Source: DATBDM01 sp034664425
Lineage (GTDB): Bacteria > Actinomycetota > Thermoleophilia > Solirubrobacterales > Solirubrobacteraceae
DNA length: 64,000 bases
Reading direction: 5' to 3'
Assembly (NCBI GenBank): GCA_034664425.1
Contig: JAXDHR010000136.1
Span: forward strand, 8,229 to 72,228
Below, one piece after another: positions 40,468 through 48,591 of this stretch (its first letter is position 1; every line of letters begins with the position of its first letter). Under the pieces are notes generated by a model. It was not told where the DNA came from and did no database searches. It saw only the letters and a program-made list of their open reading frames with translations. The translations under genes were made by a program, and so were the position numbers.

Positions 40468-42774
40468 GTGTCGACCGTCGATCGCTCGCCGCAACTCTTC
40501 GCCCTTGACGAGGCGCGCGATCTGGCGCGCGAGCTCTGGGGAATCGATGGCGTCGAGGTGCTCGAGGCGCTGCCGAGCGAGCGCGACCAGAACCTGCTCC
40601 TCGCAGGCCCGTCCGAGCGCTACGTTTTCAAGCTCGCGGGCCCCGGCGACTCGCGGCAGCTGCTCGACGCGCAGGACGCGGCGATCGCGCGGGTGGCCGC
40701 GACCGCGCGGGGGTTCGCCGTGCCGTCGCCGCTGCCGTCCGCGCGGGGCAGGACGATCGAGCGGGTCGCGGGGCGCGACGGCGAGCTCAGGCTCGCCCGG
40801 CTCTTGCGCTTCGTCCCGGGGACGCCGCTGGCCGCCGCCGACAAGGACGCGCTGGCGTCCGAGCTCGGCACGGTGCTCGGCGAGCTGACGGCCGCGCTCG
40901 TCGGCTTCCGCCATCCCGGGGCGGTGCGCACGCTGCAGTGGGACCTGCGGCAGTCGGCCGCCGTGCTCGCGACCCATGCCGGCGAGATCGCCGACGCCGG
41001 CCGGCGCGCACTGCTCGAGCGGCGCGTGGCGTCGCTGCGGCCCGCGCTGGACGCGCTGCCCGGCTTGCGCACGAGCGTCGTCCACAACGATGCGAACGAC
41101 TACAACGTCCTCGTCGACGACGGGCGCGTCTGCGCGCTGATCGACTTCGGCGACCTCGTCGAATCGGTGACGATCGCCGAGCCGGCCGTCGGTCTCGCGT
41201 ACGCGATGCTCGGCGCGCGCGAGCCCGTGAGCGTCGCGCGGCGCCTCGCCGCCGCCTTCCACCAGCGCTTCCCGCTCGACCCCGCCGAGGCGGCGGTGCT
41301 GCTCCCGCTCGCGCTCGCGCGCCTGTGCGTCAGCGTGACGCTGGCCGCCCACCAGCGCCGGCTCGCGCCCGACAACGCGTACCTGTCGATCTCCGAGCGC
41401 GACGCCTGGGCGCTGCTCGAGCGCTTCGACGCGATCGCGCTCGACGACGCTGCCGCACGCGTCGCCGCCGCCTGCTCGCCGCCCCCGAGGGCACCCGCGC
41501 CCGGCGCGCGGCTGCTCGAGCGCCGGCGCCGGGCGATCGGCCCGTCGCTCTCACTCTCCTACCGGCGGCCGCTGCACATCGTGCGCGGCGCGGGCGCCTA
41601 CCTCTACGACGAGACGGGGCGCGCGTACCTCGACTGCGTGAACAACGTCTGCCACGTCGGTCACGCGCACCCGCGGGTCGTCGAGGCCGCCGCGCGCCAG
41701 ATGGCGGTGCTCAACACGAACACGCGCTACCTGCACGAGCACCTCGTGGCGTACGCCGAGCGGCTTGCGGCGACGCTGCCCGACCCGCTCGAGGTCTGCT
41801 TCTTCGCCTGCTCGGGCAGCGAGGCGAACGAGCTCGCCCTGCGCATGGCCCGCGCGGCCACCGGGCGCCGTGACGTCGTCGTGCTCGACGCGGCCTATCA
41901 CGGGAACACCTCGTCGCTGGTGGGGATGAGCCCGTACAAGTTCGCCGGGCCCGGCGGCCGGGGCCCGGGGGAGGGGGTCCACGTCGCACCACTCCCCGAT
42001 CCGTACCGCGGCCCGCATCGAGGGCCCGCGAGCGGCGGGCGCTATGCCGAAGACGCCCGCGCGGTCCTCGCGGAGGCGCCGGCGGCCGCGTTCTTCGCCG
42101 AGTCGCTGCCGGGCTGCGGCGGGCAGATCCTGCCGCCGGCCGGCTTCCTGCGGACGGCGTTCGAGGACGCGCGCGCCGCCGGCGCGGTGGCCGTCGCCGA
42201 TGAGGTCCAGGTCGGCCTGGGACGCGTCGGGTCGCGCTTCTGGGGCTTCGAGCTCGACGACGCGGCGCCGGACATCGTGACCATGGGCAAGCCGCTGGGC
42301 AACGGGCACCCACTGGCGGCGGTGGTCACCACGCGGGCGATCGCGGAGGCCTTCGACGACGGCATGGAGTACTTCAACACGTTCGGCGGCAACCCCGTCT
42401 CCTGCGCCGCCGGACTCGCCGTCCTCGACGTGATCCGCGACGAGCAGCTCGACGCCCGGGCGCTCGCGGTCGGCGAGCGGCTGCTCGGCGCCCTGCGCGA
42501 GCTCGCGGCCCGGCACGCCCTCGTGGGCGACGTCCGCGGCGCCGGCCTGTACCTCGGCATCGAGCTCGTGCGCGAACGCGGGACGCTCGAGCCGGCTGCC
42601 GCCGAGGCTGCCGGCGTCGTGAACTTCGCCCGCGAGCACGGTGTCCTCCTGAGCACGGATGGACCGCTGCACAACGTGATCAAGATCAAGCCGCCGCTGG
42701 TCTTCGGACACGATGACGCCGACCGCCTGGCGCAGACGCTCGACGACGCGCTCGCGACGCTGGGGACGGCATGA
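40468..42774 (+). CDS. Fused APH-type kinase and class III aminotransferase (phospho-lyase-like)
   Basis: 768-residue two-domain protein. Residues 1-330 are an aminoglycoside-phosphotransferase/hydroxylysine-kinase-like kinase: H206-N-D208 with N213 in VVHNDANDYNVL and metal Asp D226 in LIDFGD. Residues 345-768 are a class III PLP enzyme (YLYDETGRAYLDCVNNVCHV, SGSEANELALRMA, ADEVQVGLGRVG, Schiff-base K608 in TMGKPLGNG). Close relatives of the second half are ethanolamine-phosphate and phosphohydroxylysine phospho-lyases. Together they could phosphorylate an amino alcohol and eliminate phosphate and ammonia to give an aldehyde. The start is GTG 40468; the stop overlaps the next gene by ATGA. 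Confidence 0.88.
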   Translation: MSTVDRSPQLFALDEARDLARELWGIDGVEVLEALPSERDQNLLLAGPSERYVFKLAGPGDSRQLLDAQDAAIARVAATARGFAVPSPLPSARGRTIERVAGRDGELRLARLLRFVPGTPLAAADKDALASELGTVLGELTAALVGFRHPGAVRTLQWDLRQSAAVLATHAGEIADAGRRALLERRVASLRPALDALPGLRTSVVHNDANDYNVLVDDGRVCALIDFGDLVESVTIAEPAVGLAYAMLGAREPVSVARRLAAAFHQRFPLDPAEAAVLLPLALARLCVSVTLAAHQRRLAPDNAYLSISERDAWALLERFDAIALDDAAARVAAACSPPPRAPAPGARLLERRRRAIGPSLSLSYRRPLHIVRGAGAYLYDETGRAYLDCVNNVCHVGHAHPRVVEAAARQMAVLNTNTRYLHEHLVAYAERLAATLPDPLEVCFFACSGSEANELALRMARAATGRRDVVVLDAAYHGNTSSLVGMSPYKFAGPGGRGPGEGVHVAPLPDPYRGPHRGPASGGRYAEDARAVLAEAPAAAFFAESLPGCGGQILPPAGFLRTAFEDARAAGAVAVADEVQVGLGRVGSRFWGFELDDAAPDIVTMGKPLGNGHPLAAVVTTRAIAEAFDDGMEYFNTFGGNPVSCAAGLAVLDVIRDEQLDARALAVGERLLGALRELAARHALVGDVRGAGLYLGIELVRERGTLEPAAAEAAGVVNFAREHGVLLSTDGPLHNVIKIKPPLVFGHDDADRLAQTLDDALATLGTA

Positions 42775-43637
42775 GCGCGGGTGGCCCGCTGGGGGGAGTG
42801 GTGGCGGCCACCGTGACTCCGCTGCGCGACGGCGGGCAGGCGCTGGACCGGCCCGCGGTCGCCCGGCTGACGGAGTTCCTGCGCGAGGCCGGAGCCACCG
42901 GCGTGTTCGTCGCGGGCACGACGGGCGAAGGCCTGCTGCTCGACCTGCACGAGCGCATGGCGCTCGCCGAGCAGTTCCTCGAGGACGCCGGGGGGCTGCG
43001 CGTCGCGATCCACGCCGGCGCGCAGACCACGGCCGACGCGGTACGGCTCGCCGAGCATGCCCGCGACGCGGGCGCTGCTGCGGTTGCCGCGGTCGCTCCG
43101 CCGTTCTACCGCCTCGACGACGCGGAGCTCGCCGTCCACTTCGCAGCGGTCGCCGGCGCGTGCGCGCCCGTCCCGTTCTACCTCTACGAGTTCGCGGCGC
43201 GGGCGGGATACGCGATCCCGCCTCGCGTCGTCCGCGAGCTCCAGGACCGTGTGGGAAACCTCGCCGGCATGAAGGTCTCCGACCCCCAGCTCCAGGACGT
43301 GGAGGCGTACCTGCTGCCGGGGCTCGATCTCCTCGTCGGCTCGGAGGCGCTGATCCCGGACGCGCTCGCGCTCGGCGCGGTCGGCGCCGTCTCGGGGCTC
43401 GCCGCGGCGTTCCCTCGCACGGTCGTACGGGTGCTCGAGGGTGCCGAGCCGCCCCGCACGGTCGCGTCGCTGCGCGCCGCCCTCGCGCGCCATCCCTTCC
43501 AGGCCGCGCTCAAGACGGCGCTCGTGGACCAGGGTGTGCTGAGCGACGCGTCGGTGCGCGCCCCGCTGCGAGGGCTCACGGCTTCCGAGCGGAGCGCGCT
43601 CGCCGCGGACGATCTCGTGCGCAGCGCGCTGCGGTAG
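42771..43637 (+). CDS. DapA/NAL-family aldolase or synthase
   Basis: 288-residue TIM-barrel Schiff-base enzyme of the dihydrodipicolinate synthase family. The pyruvate-binding GTTGEG motif is at residues 49-54 (VAGTTGEGLLLDLHERM), Tyr is at Y138 (VPFYLYEF), the Schiff-base Lys is K168 (LAGMKVSD), and SGLAAAFP lies near the end. It forms or cleaves a C-C bond next to a 2-oxo acid. The true biosynthetic DapA would not sit in this context; coupling by ATGA to the kinase-phospho-lyase suggests an aldol or retro-aldol step of the same catabolic route. Confidence 0.9.
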   Translation: MSAGGPLGGVVAATVTPLRDGGQALDRPAVARLTEFLREAGATGVFVAGTTGEGLLLDLHERMALAEQFLEDAGGLRVAIHAGAQTTADAVRLAEHARDAGAAAVAAVAPPFYRLDDAELAVHFAAVAGACAPVPFYLYEFAARAGYAIPPRVVRELQDRVGNLAGMKVSDPQLQDVEAYLLPGLDLLVGSEALIPDALALGAVGAVSGLAAAFPRTVVRVLEGAEPPRTVASLRAALARHPFQAALKTALVDQGVLSDASVRAPLRGLTASERSALAADDLVRSALR

Positions 43638-43679
43638 GCTCGGCGAGCGGTCGCGAATCGCGCCACCGCCGGCCTCGAG

Positions 43680-44438
43680 ATGCCCCTTCGCGCTGACCCG
43701 ACCCCCTCCGCCGCGCCGTTCCGGCGGGTGCGCAAGGCCTACGAGCAGGTGGCCGACCAGCTGCGCGAGCTGATCCTCACCGGGGAGCTCGAGCCGGGGG
43801 CGCGGCTGCCGACCGAGCAGAACCTCGCCCACGACTTCGGCGTCAGCCGGGCCACGGTACGCGAGGCCCTGCGGGTCCTGACGTCGCAGAACCTCGTGCG
43901 CACGGCCAAGGGCGCAGACGGTGGCAGCTACGTGAGTCGGCCGACCGTCGACCACGTCTCCGAGTTCCTGCGCGCGAACGTCGGACTGCTGAGCCGGACG
44001 AGCGCGCTCAGCCTGGAGGAATTCCTCGAGGCGCGCGAGCTGCTGGAGATCCCCGCGGCGCGGCTGGCGGCGAGCCGGCGCAGCGACGCCGACGTCGGTC
44101 AGCTCGCCGAGTCGATCCCCGCGGCGGCGGGCCGGCTGCGCGACGCCGAGCAGTTCTCCTACAACCGTGACTTCCACTCGGCGCTCGTGCACGTCAGCGG
44201 TAACGCGCTGCTGACCATCGCCACCCAGCCGATCTTCTCGGTGCTGCAGACCAGCCTCGCACGCTCGCCGCTACGGCCGGCGGTGCACCGGCGGATCGCC
44301 GACGATCACCACCGGATCCTGCACGCGGTCCGGGCCGGTGATCCGGCGGCCGCCGGGGAGGAGATGCGTCGGCACCTCGACTACCTGCGCCCGCAGTACG
44401 AGCAGTCCTGGCGCTACACGCTGGAGCGCGCGAGCTAG
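43680..44438 (+). CDS. GntR/FCD-family regulator (paralogue 2)
   Basis: 252-residue FadR-type regulator, clearly homologous to the one at 28014-28796 along its whole length. Shared blocks include RRVRKAYEQVADQLRELI, PTVDHxSEFL, EFLEARELLE and a DFHSAL/DFHSAM metal-site region. The recognition helix differs modestly (FGVSRATVREALRVL against FGVSRPTIREALRVL), so both may read closely related operators. It is 42 bp behind the DapA-like gene and probably in its operon. It ends in a 4-bp overlap with the convergent decarboxylase subunit gene. Confidence 0.93.
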   Translation: MPLRADPTPSAAPFRRVRKAYEQVADQLRELILTGELEPGARLPTEQNLAHDFGVSRATVREALRVLTSQNLVRTAKGADGGSYVSRPTVDHVSEFLRANVGLLSRTSALSLEEFLEARELLEIPAARLAASRRSDADVGQLAESIPAAAGRLRDAEQFSYNRDFHSALVHVSGNALLTIATQPIFSVLQTSLARSPLRPAVHRRIADDHHRILHAVRAGDPAAAGEEMRRHLDYLRPQYEQSWRYTLERAS

Positions 44439-45007
44439 GTCGGAACTTCGCCGGGGTCGCGCATCGCATGGGCGGCGAAGCGCCGGCGCACCAGCGGCGG
44501 GTCGACGAACGGGCTCGGGCCTGGCCACGCCGGCTCGTCGATGCGCGCGAGGACCACGCCGGGCCGCTCGATCGTCCGGACCGCCTCGGTGACCGCCGCG
44601 GGCGTGGCGGCCTCGATCGCGGCGACGCCGGGGAGCGCGGCCACGACCGGCGCGAACGCCTCGGCGGCGACGAGATCCTGACCGCCGGTGATCGAATAGC
44701 GTCCATCGTCGAGCACGAGCACCGTCAGGTTCGCGGGGCGCAGCCCGCTCAGCGTCCACAGCGAGCCGACGCCCATGAGCAGGTCGCCGTCGCCGATCAC
44801 GGCCACCACGTCGCGATCGGGTCGGGCGTCGGCGACGCCCAGCGCTGCGGCGAGCCCGCAGCCCATGGCACCGCCGAGGTAGAGATGTGGACCGTCGTCG
44901 GTGGCGAGTCGCAGCGCGGAGGTCGCGGTGCCCAGCGACGACACGAAGAGCGCGTCTGGCGCCGCCGCCACCGCGCTCGCCACGGCCTCAGACGGCTTCA
45001 CGGCCAC
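44435..45007 (-). CDS. ThDP-binding C-subunit of a sulfopyruvate/phosphonopyruvate decarboxylase-type enzyme
   Basis: 190-residue subunit with the ThDP motif GDGDLLMGVGSLWTLSGLRP running into DDGRYSITGGQDL, as in the beta subunit of sulfopyruvate decarboxylase (ComE) and the C-half of phosphonopyruvate decarboxylase. It decarboxylates a 3-substituted pyruvate to an aldehyde together with the partner encoded just upstream; the two genes overlap by 20 bp. The start is GTG 45007. The aldehyde product would suit the aldehyde dehydrogenase at the head of this operon. Which substituted pyruvate is used is unknown. Confidence 0.87.
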   Translation of the reverse strand: MAVKPSEAVASAVAAAPDALFVSSLGTATSALRLATDDGPHLYLGGAMGCGLAAALGVADARPDRDVVAVIGDGDLLMGVGSLWTLSGLRPANLTVLVLDDGRYSITGGQDLVAAEAFAPVVAALPGVAAIEAATPAAVTEAVRTIERPGVVLARIDEPAWPGPSPFVDPPLVRRRFAAHAMRDPGEVPT

Positions 45008-45548
45008 CTCCCAGCTCGGGCTCGAGGATGACGGCGGCGCCCGTCCCGGTGCCGAAGCCCAGCTCGAGCGCCCCAGCGGTCGTCGCGCCTGCGCGATCCG
45101 GGTCGCTCACGGAGAAGGCCTGGATCCCGAGGGCGGCGAGCAGCGCCGGGGTGGCGCGTCCCATCGGCACCTGCGACGGATTGGTCTCGCCGAGCGTCCC
45201 GCGCATGGAGACGACCATCGGCACCCCGATCCCGTAGGGGAGGGCGAACGAGCCGAGCGCGTTGAGCGCGTTGCCGAGCCCGGAGCACTGCATGAGGACG
45301 ACGGCGCGCCGTCCCGCCGCGCCGTGGCCGGCGGCGTAGGCGATGCACTCCTCCTCGCGGGTGAGCGCGCGGGTGCGCGGCCCATCGTCGCCGAGCGCGC
45401 CGACGATCCCGCGCAGCCGCGCGTCGGGCACGTAGGCGATCGTGTCGACGCCGGCCTCGCGCAGGGCGCCGGCGACGGCGCGCTGCCAGTCCAGCGCCGG
45501 GGGGGCGGCGGGCGCGGCGGCACGCCTGGTGGTCGTGGTGGTGGTCAT
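44988..45548 (-). CDS. N-subunit of the same split ThDP decarboxylase
   Basis: 186-residue subunit like sulfopyruvate decarboxylase alpha (ComD). The activating Glu is in LTREEECIAYAAGHGAAGRR, followed by VLMQCSGLGNALNALGSFAL, GIGVPMVVSMRGTLGETNPS and QVPMGRATPALLAALGIQAF, all typical of the PYR domain of phosphonopyruvate/sulfopyruvate decarboxylases. A run of six Thr codons after the start (TTTTTT) is low complexity. It lies 35 bp after the aldehyde dehydrogenase gene and overlaps its partner subunit. The split form is the archaeal/actinobacterial style. Confidence 0.88.
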   Translation of the reverse strand: MTTTTTTRRAAAPAAPPALDWQRAVAGALREAGVDTIAYVPDARLRGIVGALGDDGPRTRALTREEECIAYAAGHGAAGRRAVVLMQCSGLGNALNALGSFALPYGIGVPMVVSMRGTLGETNPSQVPMGRATPALLAALGIQAFSVSDPDRAGATTAGALELGFGTGTGAAVILEPELGGGREAV

Positions 45549-45583
45549 TGTGGCTCCATGGCGTGAGTCGGCGCTCGCGCCCC

Positions 45584-47131
45584 TCAGAGCTTGAGCACGA
45601 ACGGATCCTGAATCTCCTCGCCGAGCTCGCACCAGACGCTCTTGGTCTGGAGGTACTCCGCGATGGCCTCGGCGCCGTTGGCGCGGCCGACGCCGCTGTC
45701 CTTGTAGCCGCCGAAGGGCGAGTTGAACGCCAGCGCCCGGTAGACGTTGATCCAGACCGTGCCGGCGTCGAGGCCGCGGGCCATCCGGTGCGCGCGCTTG
45801 ACATCGCGCGTCCACACGCCCGCGGCCAGGCCGTACCGGGAGTCGTTGGCGAGTTCGATCGCCTCCGCCTCGCCCGTGAACGGCACGACGGCGAGGACGG
45901 GCCCGAAGATCTCGTCCTGGCAGACGGCGGCGCCGTTGCCGACGCCGGTGAGGATGGTCGGCTCGTAGAAGAGCCCCTCCGGCAGGCTCGGCACCGAGCC
46001 GCGGCGCCCCCCGGTCAGGACGCGGGCGCCGCCCTCGCGCGCGGCCTCGACCGTCGCCTCGATCCGCTGCAGCTGGGCCTGCGTGGCGACGGGTCCCATC
46101 TGCGTCTCGGGATCCATCGGGTCGCCTAGGCGGATCGCGGCGGCGCGCCGCGCGAGCCGCTCAAGGAGCTCATCGTGGATTTCGCGCTCGACGAGCAGCC
46201 GCGAGCCCGCGATGCAGGTCTGGCCGCCGGCAGCGAAGATGCCCGCCAGGATGCCGGCCTCCGCGGCGTCGAGCTCGGCGTCGGCGAACACGATGTTCGG
46301 GCTCTTGCCTCCCAGCTCGAGCGTGTAGCGGCCGAGGCGCGCGCCGACCGCCTGGGCGATGGCGCGACCCGCGCGGTCGCCGCCGGTGAAGGCGAGCTTG
46401 GCCACGTCCGGGTGCGCGGCGAGCGCCTCCCCGGCCTCGCGTCCGCCCGTGACGACGTTGATCACCCCGCGAGGGATGCCGGCCTCCTCGGCGAGGAGCG
46501 CGACGTCGAGCAGCGACGCCGGCGTGAACTCCGACGGCTTGACGACGACGGTGTTGCCGGCCGCGAGGGCGGGCGCGATCGCCATCGTGGTCAGGAGCAG
46601 CGGGGAGTTCCAGGGCGTGATCGCGCCGACAACGCCGAGGGGCTCACGGACGGTGTAGTTGAGGACGCTCTGCCGGTCCAGCGGGACCACGCGGCCCTCG
46701 ACCTTGTCCGCGAGGCCGCCGAAGTAGTACAGCCACTCGGGGACCATGCGCATCTGGGCGAGCATCTCGCGCAGCAGCTTGCCGTTCTGGGTGCTCTCGA
46801 CCGCCGCGAGCTCGTCCGCGTGCTCGGCGATCCGATCGGCGAAGCGCATGAGCAGCCGCCCGCGCCGCGTCGGCGACAACCCGCGCCAGGAGCGGTCCTC
46901 GAACGCCGCGCGCGCCGCGGCGACCGCGTCGCCGACGTCGGTGGCGCCGGCCTCGGCGAACTCGGCCCACGCCTCGCCCGTGGTCGGGTTGCGCGACTCG
47001 AAGGTCAGTCCCGAACGCGCCTCCAGTCGCGCTCCCGCGATGTGCAGTCCGAACCGCCGCGGGCTCCCGTCGGGCGTCCGGGCCCAGCTCGGCTCGGGCC
47101 GTGACCCGGTGCGTGTCGACGGCGTCGTCAT
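45584..47131 (-). CDS. NAD(P)-dependent aldehyde dehydrogenase (operon with the split decarboxylase)
   Basis: 515-residue aldehyde dehydrogenase. The Rossmann part ends in the oxyanion/Glu motif LELGGKSPNIV, and the catalytic Cys is in FAAGGQTCIAGSRLLVE; PFGGYKDSGVGRANGAEAI and EYLQTKSVWCELGE close it. It oxidises an aldehyde to the acid. It leads the minus-strand operon with the split ThDP decarboxylase, consistent with oxidising that enzyme's product. The -10 element lies only 7 bp before the ATG, so the mRNA is probably leaderless. An operator copy sits between -35 and -10. Confidence 0.94.
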   Translation of the reverse strand: MTTPSTRTGSRPEPSWARTPDGSPRRFGLHIAGARLEARSGLTFESRNPTTGEAWAEFAEAGATDVGDAVAAARAAFEDRSWRGLSPTRRGRLLMRFADRIAEHADELAAVESTQNGKLLREMLAQMRMVPEWLYYFGGLADKVEGRVVPLDRQSVLNYTVREPLGVVGAITPWNSPLLLTTMAIAPALAAGNTVVVKPSEFTPASLLDVALLAEEAGIPRGVINVVTGGREAGEALAAHPDVAKLAFTGGDRAGRAIAQAVGARLGRYTLELGGKSPNIVFADAELDAAEAGILAGIFAAGGQTCIAGSRLLVEREIHDELLERLARRAAAIRLGDPMDPETQMGPVATQAQLQRIEATVEAAREGGARVLTGGRRGSVPSLPEGLFYEPTILTGVGNGAAVCQDEIFGPVLAVVPFTGEAEAIELANDSRYGLAAGVWTRDVKRAHRMARGLDAGTVWINVYRALAFNSPFGGYKDSGVGRANGAEAIAEYLQTKSVWCELGEEIQDPFVLKL

Positions 47132-47138
47132 GGCGCGG

Positions 47139-47168
47139 AGGATAGATGTCAGGCATTGGCGGCGTCAA
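47139..47168 (-). promoter_or_regulatory. Promoter of the aldehyde dehydrogenase operon with operator site 5
   Basis: On the minus strand, TTGACG (47168-47163), an 18-bp spacer and TATCCT (47144-47139) form a good promoter, with ATG 7 bp beyond the -10 (leaderless start). The operator ATGTCAGGCAT (plus strand, 47146-47156) fills the spacer, one mismatch from the palindromic consensus. Confidence 0.7.
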
Positions 47169-47272
47169 CGAGTTGCGCAACGGCCGGCGTGTCGCCCGCT
47201 GTTGCGCTTGCGGATACGCTGAGCCCCAGAAACTGTGCGTGGCCACAGGGCTCGGGGACGGAGGAGGCAGCG

Positions 47273-47283
47273 ATGTCAGACGT
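47273..47283. promoter_or_regulatory. Operator motif, site 6 (inferred)
   Basis: ATGTCAGACGT lies 24 bp before the ATG of the CoA-transferase gene. I see no clear -35/-10 pair around it, so it may act just downstream of the start of transcription. Confidence 0.6.
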
Positions 47284-47307
47284 TTGCAACGCGACGGGAG
47301 GGGCGGC

Positions 47308-48528
47308 ATGACGCTGCCGTTCGAGGACATCCGCGTGATCTCGGTCGAGCAGTTCGGGGCGGGCCCCTGGGCCACGATGCAGCTCGCCGATCTGGGCGCG
47401 GAGGTGATCAAGATCGAGGACCCGAGCGTCCGCGGCGACGTCGGCCGCTACGTGCCGCCGTTCCAGGAGCAGGAGGACTCGTTGTTCTTCGAGACCTTCA
47501 ACCGCGGCAAGCGCAGCGTGTCGCTCGACCTGCGCCGGCCCGAGGCCCGCGAGGTGCTCGAGGACCTGGTGCGCGGGTCGGACGCGCTCTATTCCAACCT
47601 GCGTGGCGACCAGCCCGCCAAGCTGCGGCTGCGCTTCGACGACCTCAAGGCGGTCAACCCCCGGATCGTCTGCTGCTCGCTGTCCGGCTTCGGGATGACC
47701 GGCCCGCGGGCCGCCGAGGGCGGCTACGACTACGTGATGCAGGGGCTGGCGGGCTGGATGAGCCTGACCGGCGAGCCCGGCGGGCCGCCCACCAAGAGCG
47801 GGCTCTCGCTCGTCGACCTCTCCGCGGGCTACGTGTCGGCGCTGGCGATCGTGGCCGGCATCTGGCGCGCGCGCCGCGACGGCGTGGGCTGCGACTGCGA
47901 CATCTCGCTGTTCGAGACCGCGCTGGCGGAGCTCATGTACGTCGGCACGTGGGCGGCGACGGCGCGCTACCAGCCGCCGCGCCGGAGCAACTCCGGCCAT
48001 CCGTCGATCGTGCCCTTCCAGAACTTCGCCACCGCCGACGGCTGGATCGTCGTCGCCTGCCCGAAGGAGCGCTTCTGGCGGCAGCTATGCGGCGTGCTCG
48101 GGCGGCCCGACCTCGCCGGCGACGAGCGCTACCGCGACTTCGCGGCCCGCGACCGCAACCGCGGCGAGCTGCTCGATGTCCTCGACGAGGCGTTCGCCTC
48201 GCAGCCCACGGGCCACTGGATCGCGACGCTCGGAGCGGCAGGGGTGCCGTGCGCACCCGTCAACGACGTCCTCGACGCGCTCGACGACCCGCAGGCCAAG
48301 GCGCGTGGAGCAGTGGTCGAGGCGGCGCACGAGCGCTTCGGCGTCGTGCGCACGATCGCCTCGCCGCTGCGCGTGGGCCCGGACCGGCGCGAGCCGGTGC
48401 GGGCGCCCCGGCGCGGCGAGCACACCGCGACCTCCCTGGCCGAGATCTGCGGCTACTCCCCCGAGCGGATCGCGGAGCTCGCCCGCGCCGGCGCCTTCGG
48501 CGACGCGGAGGTCGCGGTGTCGGCCTAG
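47308..48528 (+). CDS. CaiB/BaiF-family CoA-transferase
   Basis: 406-residue class III CoA-transferase. The nucleophilic Asp is D170 (GLSLVDLSAGYV); VEQFGAGPWATMQLADLGAE, NRGKRSVSLDLRRPEAREVL and NSGHPSIVPFQNFATADGW are family marks. It moves CoA between organic acids, often dicarboxylates such as succinate, mesaconate or itaconate. It opens the plus-strand set that also holds an acyl-CoA dehydrogenase, methylaspartate ammonia-lyase and a MaoC-like hydratase, which makes activation of a mesaconate-like acid an attractive reading. The start is ATG 47308, not the longer frame through the operator. Confidence 0.93.
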   Translation: MTLPFEDIRVISVEQFGAGPWATMQLADLGAEVIKIEDPSVRGDVGRYVPPFQEQEDSLFFETFNRGKRSVSLDLRRPEAREVLEDLVRGSDALYSNLRGDQPAKLRLRFDDLKAVNPRIVCCSLSGFGMTGPRAAEGGYDYVMQGLAGWMSLTGEPGGPPTKSGLSLVDLSAGYVSALAIVAGIWRARRDGVGCDCDISLFETALAELMYVGTWAATARYQPPRRSNSGHPSIVPFQNFATADGWIVVACPKERFWRQLCGVLGRPDLAGDERYRDFAARDRNRGELLDVLDEAFASQPTGHWIATLGAAGVPCAPVNDVLDALDDPQAKARGAVVEAAHERFGVVRTIASPLRVGPDRREPVRAPRRGEHTATSLAEICGYSPERIAELARAGAFGDAEVAVSA

Positions 48529-48552
48529 CTTGGCCGGCCAGGTTCCCGCCGA

Positions 48553-48563
48553 TTGTCTGACTT
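48553..48563. promoter_or_regulatory. Operator motif, site 7 (inferred)
   Basis: TTGTCTGACTT lies 28 bp before the acyl-CoA dehydrogenase start and 24 bp after the CoA-transferase stop, so that gene may have its own regulated promoter. TAGACT at 48570-48575 is a possible -10; the -35 is weak. Confidence 0.6.
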
Positions 48564-48591
48564 ATCACGTAGACTCGATCCCGCCGCCGTC

